Of a stretch of 29,682 nucleotides of DNA, positions 24,258 through 29,682 are shown piece by piece. This DNA is from an uncultured Porphyromonas sp. (GTDB lineage: Bacteria > Bacteroidota > Bacteroidia > Bacteroidales > Porphyromonadaceae): the NCBI RefSeq assembly GCF_915070105.1, contig NZ_CAJZFJ010000024.1, positions 1 to 29,682 of the forward strand. The letters are read 5' to 3'. The notes under the pieces are model-generated. The model had not been told where the DNA came from and made no database searches. It saw only the letters and a program-made list of their open reading frames with translations. A program made the translations under genes and the position numbers. The number at the start of each line of letters is the position of its first letter. Positions within the stretch are counted from its first letter, which is position 1.

Positions 24258-24321
24258 ATATATAATAATGTATAGAAGGAACTATATCGTTGTCTCGAGC
24301 TAGATATATAATAATGTATAG
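24258..24321. repeat. Pair of 18-bp direct repeats
   Basis: ATATATAATAATGTATAG occurs at 24258-24275 and exactly again at 24304-24321, 46 bp apart start to start. The repeats are strongly AT-rich inside a GC-richer region. Role unknown; duplicated protein-binding sites or a small duplication are possible. Confidence 0.7.
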
Positions 24322-24514
24322 GAGTAGGGCTTGGCCTAGTCTGAGTAGTAGAGATACAAAGGGGAAGTCCTCAGAAGGGGGATTCAGTCATTCTTTCTCG
24401 CTGCGGGTGGGGATGCCTTGCTCTTTGGGTACTATGCTGGTCTGTCTGTCTTCTCTGTGCTTGGGTGTGTTCTTATGAGAAGGGAGAGGGTGTATCCTCG
24501 CCTAAAAAAGCAAA

Positions 24515-24545
24515 GATCCCAAGGCTATTGTCTAGCCTTGGGATC
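24515..24545 (-). terminator. tRNA-Asn terminator
   Basis: GATCCCAAGGCTA (24515-24527) and TAGCCTTGGGATC (24533-24545) form a perfect 13-bp stem with a 5-nt loop. On the minus strand it is followed by TTTGCTTTTTTAGG, a classic T-tail. Confidence 0.85.
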
Positions 24546-24581
24546 AGGATGCTGTGTCGAGATCTTGTTTTGACCTCCCTG

Positions 24582-24655
24582 CTCTTCCTCTTGGACTTGA
24601 ACCAAGGACCCTCTGATTAACAGTCAGATGCTCTAACCGACTGAGCTAAGGAAGA
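24582..24655 (-). tRNA. tRNA-Asn (anticodon GTT)
   Basis: On the minus strand the acceptor arms TCTTCCT and AGGAAGA pair perfectly, with discriminator G. The D arm is GCTCAGTCGGTTAGAGC, the anticodon arm TCTGA-CTGTTAA-TCAGA (anticodon GTT), and the T arm CTTGG-TTCAAGT-CCAAG. CCA is not encoded (CAG follows). Confidence 0.97.
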
Positions 24656-24680
24656 GTGCTCGAAGCGTCTTTTGACACCG

Positions 24681-24712
24681 CAAAGGTAGTACAACTTCTG
24701 CATTCCTGCAAT
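24681..24712 (-). promoter_or_regulatory. tRNA-Asn promoter
   Basis: On the minus strand ATTG (24712-24709), a 20-bp spacer and TACCTTTG (24688-24681) repeat the geometry of the other tRNA promoters with one mismatch in the -33 box. Confidence 0.75.
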
Positions 24713-24873
24713 AGCTAGAGCAGATGTATGTGCTCTTTCCCTTATTCTGTGCCCTTGGCGTCGTGATCTGGAGAGGTGTGAGCAAGTCGTACTTCTATCC
24801 TCGGAAAGGAGAGGCTGAGATCGCCCCCTCGTAAGTCCCTATGTATCAGTCTTCCCTAGAGGGCGAAAACGTT

Positions 24874-24998
24874 CATACCGAGAGCGCACTTGCGCTCTCG
24901 GTATGAACGCCTCGGTCACCTTACATAGGTGATTGAGGCGTTCATTATATGTTTGATATCCCCTTCTCGGTATGTTCGCTGATCGCCTCTCGAAATGT
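24874..24998. repeat. Dispersed inverted-repeat element, copy B (125 bp)
   Basis: Ends are CATACCGAGAG (24874-24884) and CTCTCGAAATG (24987-24997). The first hairpin is a perfect 17-bp stem, GTTCATACCGAGAGCGC (24871-24887) with its inverse at 24892-24908. The second, GAACGCCTCGGTCACCT (24905-24921) with its partner at 24927-24943, has the same TCACCT-TACAT-AGGTGA core as copy A but a different lower stem that still pairs, two positions by G-T. The distance from left end to loop (about 49 bp) and from loop to right end (about 72 bp) equals copy A. The two hairpins share GAAC (24905-24908) and so compete. Confidence 0.72.
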
Positions 24999-25140
24999 GC
25001 GATACAGAGCTAGTTAGAGGAGAGGGGATTGTGCACTCTGGAGCACCCTGCGTCGCGCACCAGCAATAGGGCGGAGAGGAAGGGCGGATAGAGGAGGGGG
25101 TAGGCTTTAGCTTCCGATGGGTAGAGTGTGCCCTTTTTTG

Positions 25141-25148
25141 TACTTTCG
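25141..25148 (+). promoter_or_regulatory. Probable rml operon -7 box
   Basis: TACTTTCG matches TAnnTTTG at seven of eight positions and lies 46 nt before the rmlA ATG. I see no clear -33 TTTG. Confidence 0.4.
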
Positions 25149-25193
25149 TGGCTGTTACTTCAGTCTCAGTAGAATATCTATCTAATCTCAAGT

Positions 25194-26078
25194 ATGAAGG
25201 GAATAGTCTTAGCTGGTGGCGCTGGTACGCGTCTCTATCCAATCACAAAGGGGGTAAGCAAGCAGCTGCTACCTATCTATGATAAGCCCATGATCTACTA
25301 TCCTATCTCTGTGCTCATGCTCGCAGGGATTCGCGATATACTCATCATCTCTACCCCTGAGGATTTGCCCAGTTTTAGGCGACTTCTCGGTGAAGGCTCT
25401 GACTATGGGGTGCATTTCGCCTATGCAGAGCAGCCCCGTCCAGAGGGGTTGGCGCAGGCCTTTATCATCGGCAAGGAGTTCATCGGTGATGATAATGTAT
25501 GCCTTGTGCTTGGGGATAATATATTCTATGGTATGTCCTTCACTCAGCTCCTGCTTCAGTCTGTACAGCGGGCAGAGCAAGCAAATGAGGCTACGGTCTT
25601 TGGTTATTGGGTGAACGACCCAGAGCGATATGGTGTGGCCGAGTACGATGAGACGGGACGCTGTATCTCTATTGAGGAGAAGCCCCAGCAGCCTAAGAGC
25701 AACTATGCTGTCGTGGGCCTTTACTTCTATCCGAATGATGTCGTCAAGATAGCTAGCGAGGTCAAGCCTTCCGCCAGAGGAGAGCTTGAGATCACGAGTG
25801 TGAACCAAGAGTACCTGCGTCAGGGGCGTCTGCTCGTAGAGCCTCTTGGTCGTGGCTTTGCGTGGCTCGATACTGGGACGCACGACTCCCTTGCTGAGGC
25901 CTCTACCTTCGTGGAGGTAATTGAGAAGAGGCAGGGACTGAAGGTGGCTTGTCTTGAGGAGATAGGCTACCATCAGGGCTGGGTCACGGCTGATGTCCTG
26001 AGGAAGGTGGCTGTGCCCATGATGAAGAATCCGTACGGGCAGTATCTGCTCCGTCTCATCGAAGACAAAGTAAAGTAG
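25194..26078 (+). CDS. rfbA: Glucose-1-phosphate thymidylyltransferase
   Basis: RmlA (294 residues) couples glucose-1-phosphate with dTTP to form dTDP-glucose, the first step of dTDP-L-rhamnose synthesis in the cytoplasm. The nucleotide-binding signature LAGGAGTRLYPIT is at residues 6-18, followed by SKQLLPIYDKPMIYYP at 22-37, and LGDNIFYG at 106-113. EYLRQGRL and FAWLDTGTHDSL lie in the C-terminal half. Length is normal. It is the first of four tightly packed genes; the rfbC ATG follows its stop codon directly. A weak -7 box lies upstream and repeat element B ends about 195 bp upstream. Confidence 0.97.
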   Translation: MKGIVLAGGAGTRLYPITKGVSKQLLPIYDKPMIYYPISVLMLAGIRDILIISTPEDLPSFRRLLGEGSDYGVHFAYAEQPRPEGLAQAFIIGKEFIGDDNVCLVLGDNIFYGMSFTQLLLQSVQRAEQANEATVFGYWVNDPERYGVAEYDETGRCISIEEKPQQPKSNYAVVGLYFYPNDVVKIASEVKPSARGELEITSVNQEYLRQGRLLVEPLGRGFAWLDTGTHDSLAEASTFVEVIEKRQGLKVACLEEIGYHQGWVTADVLRKVAVPMMKNPYGQYLLRLIEDKVK

Positions 26079-26636
26079 ATGGATATCATTAAGACTATGA
26101 TCCCCGAGGTCGTCCTCCTAGAGCCGAAGGTCTACCATGATGATAGGGGATATTTCTTCGAGGCCTTTAGTGAAGCTGTATTTTCTAGTCTAGTCACACC
26201 GGTACACTTCGTACAGGATAACGAGAGCCGATCGAGCTATGGTGTAGTGAGAGGACTACACTTCCAGAAGCCCCCCCATGCTCAGGCGAAGCTAGTACGA
26301 GTCGTTAAGGGGCGTGTACTAGACGTAGCTGTAGACCTACGCAGAGGATCACCTACCTATGGGAGGCATATCGCAGTGGAGCTGTCGGAGGAGAACCATA
26401 GGATGCTCTTCATCCCTCGTGGTTTCGCCCATGGCTTCAGTGTGCTGAGCCCAGAGGCTATCTTTCAATATAAGTGTGATAGCTACTATGCCCCCCAGTC
26501 AGAGGGTGCTGTGGCATGGGATGATCCTACGCTCGCTATTGACTGGAGACTTCCCTCGCAGGATATCATCCTCTCCCCCAAGGATGCTAGACATCCATGC
26601 CTAAGTGACCTTGATACACCATTTATCTATGAGTAG
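26079..26636 (+). CDS. rfbC: dTDP-4-dehydrorhamnose 3,5-epimerase
   Basis: RmlC (185 residues) epimerises dTDP-4-dehydro-6-deoxyglucose at C3 and C5. Family features are FFEAF at 26-30, GLHFQKPPHAQAKLVR with the catalytic H61, a cupin body, and IPRGFAHGF (H118) followed by YKCDSYYAP, which carries an active-site tyrosine (about residue 131). Length is typical. The ATG is immediately adjacent to the rfbA stop, and its 3' end overlaps the rfbD start by 8 bp. Confidence 0.97.
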   Translation: MDIIKTMIPEVVLLEPKVYHDDRGYFFEAFSEAVFSSLVTPVHFVQDNESRSSYGVVRGLHFQKPPHAQAKLVRVVKGRVLDVAVDLRRGSPTYGRHIAVELSEENHRMLFIPRGFAHGFSVLSPEAIFQYKCDSYYAPQSEGAVAWDDPTLAIDWRLPSQDIILSPKDARHPCLSDLDTPFIYE

Positions 26637-27504
26637 TATCCTGGTGCTGGGAGCTGGTGGACAGCTAGGGCAGGAGCTACGAGTAGCGGCAGAGGGGAGT
26701 GCACAGCACTATACCTTTGCGAGCCGTAGTGAGCTAGATGTGACGGACCAGCTAGCTATACAACACTTCGTGCAGGATCATCATATCGACACCATCATCA
26801 ACTGCTCTGCCTATACCGCAGTCGATCGTGCCGAGGATGAGCCTGAGGAGGCTGACCGTATCAACCATCAGGCAGTAGCTGCTCTTGCTGCTCTTGCCAA
26901 GGCTCAAGGCCTATACCTCATCCATATCTCTACCGACTATGTCTTCGGTGGAGATAGCTACCGTCCGATTACCGAAGAGGAGACTCCTCGTCCCCAGAGT
27001 GTGTACGGGCGTACCAAGCTCCTTGGTGAAGATGCCATCCGCCGTACGGGGTGTAGAGCGCTCATACTGCGCACCTCTTGGCTCTACTCTACTTATGGAG
27101 TGAACTTCCTGAAGACCATGTGTCGTCTCATGCAGGAGCGACAGGAGCTGAGCATTGTCTTTGATCAGATCGGGACTCCCACCTACGCACGAGACCTAGC
27201 TCGCTTCATTGTATCCTACCTAGAGCTGGACAAGGACAGTCGGCAGGAGGGGACTTACCACTTCAGCGACGAGGGTGTGGCTTCATGGTATGACTTCGCT
27301 GAAGCTATACGCCATCATATGGGCTACAGCTGTCAGCTACATCCGATCCGTAGTGAGCAGTACCTAACGAAAGCTACTCGACCCTCCTACAGTGTACTAG
27401 ATAAGGCCAAGCTCAAGAGAGACTTTGGCCTCACGCTCCCTCACTGGCAGACCTCCCTCGAGGATTGCCTCAATCAACTCACCTCGATAGAAACAAACGA
27501 ATAA
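26629..27504 (+). CDS. rfbD: dTDP-4-dehydrorhamnose reductase
   Basis: RmlD (291 residues) uses NAD(P)H to reduce dTDP-4-dehydrorhamnose to dTDP-L-rhamnose. The Rossmann motif GAGGQLG is at residues 8-14 from the chosen start. HISTDYVFGG and the catalytic YGRTKLLGE (YxxxK) follow. I prefer ATG 26629 to ATG 26605 because it starts directly at the first strand (SSILVLG) and overlaps rfbC by only 8 bp, while the longer form adds eight residues without homology value. Its TAA overlaps the rfbB ATG (TAATG). Confidence 0.95.
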   Translation: MSSILVLGAGGQLGQELRVAAEGSAQHYTFASRSELDVTDQLAIQHFVQDHHIDTIINCSAYTAVDRAEDEPEEADRINHQAVAALAALAKAQGLYLIHISTDYVFGGDSYRPITEEETPRPQSVYGRTKLLGEDAIRRTGCRALILRTSWLYSTYGVNFLKTMCRLMQERQELSIVFDQIGTPTYARDLARFIVSYLELDKDSRQEGTYHFSDEGVASWYDFAEAIRHHMGYSCQLHPIRSEQYLTKATRPSYSVLDKAKLKRDFGLTLPHWQTSLEDCLNQLTSIETNE

Positions 27505-28544
27505 TGGACTATCAGAAGACTATACTCATCACAGGCGGTGCAGGCTTTATCGGCTCACACGTCGTCCGCCTCTTCGCTACGAAGTACCCCGACTACCATA
27601 TCCTCTGCCTAGATAAGCTGACCTATGCTGGCAATAGGGAGACACTAGCTGATATAGAGGGGCTACCTAACTATACCTTTATCCAAGAGGATATCTGTGA
27701 CTACGAATGTATGCGTGGAATCCTCGAGCGCTATGCTGTGGATGGCATCATCCATCTAGCTGCAGAGAGCCATGTCGATCGTAGCATCTCCGATCCCTTC
27801 ATCTTCGCCAAGACGAATGTCCTAGGTACACTTAGTCTGCTACAGGCTGCCAAGGAGGTTTGGTCAAAGACCCCTCAGGGATACGAAGGGAAGCACTTCT
27901 ACCACATCTCTACCGATGAGGTATATGGAGCGCTAGAGCTCGATGGAGGATTCTTCACCGAGGAGACGAAGTATGACCCACATAGTCCCTATTCGGCTAG
28001 TAAGGCCTCTAGTGATCACTTCGTGAGAGCCTTCCATGATACCTATGGTCTGCCCACGATCATCTCTAACTGTTCCAATAACTACGGTCCTTACCAGTAT
28101 CCTGAGAAGCTTATCCCGCTCTTCATTAAGAATATTGTCCTGCGTCGTCCCCTTCCTGTTTATGGTACGGGGGAGAACGTGCGTGACTGGCTCTATGTCA
28201 TAGACCATGCTCGTGCCATAGACCTTATCTTCCACCAAGGGAAGGTTGCCGACACTTATAATATCGGAGGCTTCAACGAGTGGCGCAACATCGACCTCGT
28301 ACGCCTGCTGATTAAGACCGTAGATGAGGCTCTTGGCAACCCCAAGGGTTACTCGGAAGAGCTCATCACCTACGTTACAGATCGTGCTGGGCATGACCTA
28401 CGCTATGCCATTGACTCGAACAAGCTCAAGGATGAGCTAGGCTGGACACCAAGCCTACAATTCGAAGAAGGGCTACAGCACACTGTTCGCTGGTACCTCT
28501 CCAACCAGGAGTGGATCGAGCTCGTCAGTCAGAAGAGCTTATAG
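27504..28544 (+). CDS. rfbB: dTDP-glucose 4,6-dehydratase
   Basis: RmlB (346 residues from this start) converts dTDP-glucose to dTDP-4-dehydro-6-deoxyglucose with bound NAD. Motifs are ITGGAGFIGSH at 9-19, HLAAESHVDRSI, HISTDEVYG and the catalytic YSASKASSDH, plus NCSNNYGPYQYPEKLIPL in the substrate region. I use ATG 27504, which overlaps the rfbD stop as TAATG; an ATG at 27465 would add 13 residues and overlap rfbD by 40 bp. It is the last gene of the cluster, closed by a strong hairpin. Confidence 0.97.
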   Translation: MDYQKTILITGGAGFIGSHVVRLFATKYPDYHILCLDKLTYAGNRETLADIEGLPNYTFIQEDICDYECMRGILERYAVDGIIHLAAESHVDRSISDPFIFAKTNVLGTLSLLQAAKEVWSKTPQGYEGKHFYHISTDEVYGALELDGGFFTEETKYDPHSPYSASKASSDHFVRAFHDTYGLPTIISNCSNNYGPYQYPEKLIPLFIKNIVLRRPLPVYGTGENVRDWLYVIDHARAIDLIFHQGKVADTYNIGGFNEWRNIDLVRLLIKTVDEALGNPKGYSEELITYVTDRAGHDLRYAIDSNKLKDELGWTPSLQFEEGLQHTVRWYLSNQEWIELVSQKSL

Positions 28545-28565
28545 TAGGCCCGCACATCATACACA

Positions 28566-28616
28566 CTGAGCCCCCAGCCTCGCTATCGCATTGGGATAGC
28601 GAGGCTGGGGGCTTAG
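28566..28616 (+). terminator. Terminator of the rml operon
   Basis: AGCCCCCAGCCTCGCTATC (28569-28587 region) pairs perfectly with its inverse (19 bp) around a 7-nt loop, and the stem extends outward by CTGA/TTAG pairs. TTATGTTATC follows. It is the strongest hairpin in the window. Confidence 0.8.
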
Positions 28617-28661
28617 CTTATGTTATCATTTAGCTCCACCCGACTGACTGAGGGCTAATGA

Positions 28662-28693
28662 TATGTGAGTGTCAGATACTTGCTGTACCTTTG
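28662..28693 (+). promoter_or_regulatory. Promoter of the phosphoethanolamine transferase gene
   Basis: TATG (28662-28665, three of four to TTTG), a 20-bp spacer and TACCTTTG (28686-28693) fit the Bacteroidota consensus. The leader would be about 30 nt. Confidence 0.65.
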
Positions 28694-28731
28694 TGCGCAA
28701 CGAGAAAATAATGCTTATCAATTAACTATAT

Positions 28732-29682
28732 ATGACGAAACGATTCCCTTCATTTTGGCGAGACTACGCCCATAGGTTATATGGCCAACGCCTCCTCTTC
28801 TGCCTTCTCTTGGCGCTGCAGCTATTCCCAGCGCTCTACTACTATGCTCATGCTGGACGGTATCCCTATGGGGGAGAGCTCGTTTACCAGGGGATTAGTA
28901 TCCTGAGTTGGGCAGCTATCCCAGTCCTTCTTATCTCCTTGTTCCCTTGGAATAGAGTACGTCAGGTGCTGGTGGCTCTAGCTTTGGCTGTCTATGCTTT
29001 CCTAATGCTTTTTGAGAGCTTCCTCATCTATTCATACAGCTCTGTCTACACGGATAGTATCGCTCTAAATATACTAGCGACTAATCCCAACGAGGCATCT
29101 TCTTTCCTTGCTAATCTGAACTATAAGGTATTTCTCCTGCCTCTCATCGTGCTCATAGCTCTGCTTGGACTCTACGCTGTAGGTAGGAGGCGGGTGGCTG
29201 CTACGGGGCGTGGTTGGCAAGTCGGACTCTTCCTCACAGCCCTACTACTACCCATACCATTAACTATTATGGTTGTACGTCCGGCACAGCATGCGACGAG
29301 GAGCTTCCTGTATATGGCACCCGTCGAGCGTCTGTACCAGGGGACAATGTATTGTATAGAAGACGCTAGAGACCTAGCTACCTACACAGCCCAACTCAAG
29401 CATATTGATCTGGGGAAGATAGAGCGAAGAGAGGGGATGGATAGTGTGACGGTGGTCATCATCATCGGAGAGTCGATGCGCCGGGACTACATGCACTGCT
29501 ATGGGTATCCTCTGCCTAATACTCCGAAGCAGGATTCTCTAGCTAGGACGGGGGATCTGATCCTTTTCTCAGATGTTGTCTCCTCGGCCTCTTGGACGGT
29601 GAGCTCTGTATCACAGAGTATGAGTCTCTACACGAGAGAGGAGGAGCCAAAGGAATGGTATAAGTTCCCTACACTACCCTTC
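28732..29682 (+). CDS. Phosphoethanolamine transferase-like membrane enzyme (C-terminus outside window)
   Basis: The frame from ATG 28732 stays open to the right edge (317 codons, no stop), so the C-terminal half is missing. Four or five transmembrane segments occupy residues about 20-180 (for example LLFCLLLALQLFPALYYY and VFLLPLIVLIALLGLYAV). The alkaline-phosphatase-like domain then begins: VVIIIGESMRRDYMHCYGYP at 241-260, with metal ligand E247, and SASWTVSSVSQSMS near 285-298, where T289 is the likely nucleophile. This layout matches EptA/CptA enzymes that add phosphoethanolamine to lipid A or core sugars at the periplasmic face. Acceptor cannot be read. It follows the rhamnose operon but has its own promoter. 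Confidence 0.88.
   Translation, partial: MTKRFPSFWRDYAHRLYGQRLLFCLLLALQLFPALYYYAHAGRYPYGGELVYQGISILSWAAIPVLLISLFPWNRVRQVLVALALAVYAFLMLFESFLIYSYSSVYTDSIALNILATNPNEASSFLANLNYKVFLLPLIVLIALLGLYAVGRRRVAATGRGWQVGLFLTALLLPIPLTIMVVRPAQHATRSFLYMAPVERLYQGTMYCIEDARDLATYTAQLKHIDLGKIERREGMDSVTVVIIIGESMRRDYMHCYGYPLPNTPKQDSLARTGDLILFSDVVSSASWTVSSVSQSMSLYTREEEPKEWYKFPTLPF

Larger units (their letters stand above)
23943..24581. other. Intergenic region between the two minus-strand tRNA genes
   Basis: This 639-bp stretch holds the tRNA-Gly promoter (23991-24022), an 18-bp direct repeat (24258-24275, 24304-24321) and the tRNA-Asn terminator (24515-24545). A 62-codon plus-strand frame (24290-24478) shows no coding signs. 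I see nothing in 24030-24250. Confidence 0.55.
24656..25193. other. Intergenic region between tRNA-Asn and rmlA
   Basis: This 538-bp stretch contains the tRNA-Asn promoter (24681-24712), inverted-repeat element B (24874-24998) and the rmlA -7 box (25141-25148). A minus-strand 108-codon frame across it and into rmlA is not believable as a gene. Confidence 0.6.

Noticed and set aside
24916..25242. 108-codon minus-strand frame into rmlA
   Set aside because: It spans repeat element B and the rml promoter and overlaps the rmlA start antisense; the peptide is low in structure and unrecognised.

Overview
The window looks like chromosome from a Bacteroidota species, most likely Porphyromonas or a close relative. 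Eleven transcription units are preceded by a Bacteroidota-type -7 box (TAnnTTTG, one variant). Where the -33 TTTG is clear it lies 20 bp upstream, best at rpsU and three tRNA genes. Gene content (64-residue S21, two large TPR proteins, periplasmic/outer-membrane barrels, rseP-dxr-pepT operon, rml cluster) fits the same group. Species is inferred, not shown.

Layout. Bases 1-2932 (- strand) are one long open frame of 977 codons that runs off the left edge. It is visibly AT-rich, rich in ATA and AGA/AGG codons, and carries a phospholipase-D-like HDRY module. I think it is a VPA1262-like, defence-associated protein on an acquired island. An AT-rich gene-poor stretch (2933-3700) follows. Core genes then run on the + strand: rpsU, gcvT, corA (with a long, heavily structured leader), alaS, aroB and tRNA-Pro(GGG). 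A 930-bp non-coding region (10822-11752) holds an orphan terminator, a 127-bp inverted-repeat element (copy A) and an array of degenerate 21-bp repeats.

From 22.6 kb back to 11.75 kb the - strand carries a long probable operon: a TPR lipoprotein-like/secreted protein, pepT, dxr, rseP, rnz, then after a 113-bp gap a 1005-residue TPR protein and an outer-membrane barrel. The first five genes are linked by ATGA and TAGTG overlaps or gaps of 15-22 bp. They combine peptide turnover, isoprenoid precursor synthesis, intramembrane proteolysis and tRNA 3' maturation. A monocistronic outer-membrane barrel (22743-23447) and tRNA-Gly(GCC) and tRNA-Asn(GTT) lie upstream on the same strand. Between tRNA-Asn and the sugar operon is a second copy (B, 125 bp) of the inverted-repeat element.

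The right end, + strand, is rmlA-rmlC-rmlD-rmlB, the complete dTDP-L-rhamnose pathway, closed by a strong terminator. The last gene, cut by the window edge, is a membrane-anchored phosphoethanolamine-transferase-like enzyme, so the right end concerns cell-surface polysaccharide and lipid A.

The items most worth a second look are the left-edge PLD-like protein, the A/B repeat family with its covarying hairpins, the 21-bp repeat array beside copy A, and the corA leader.
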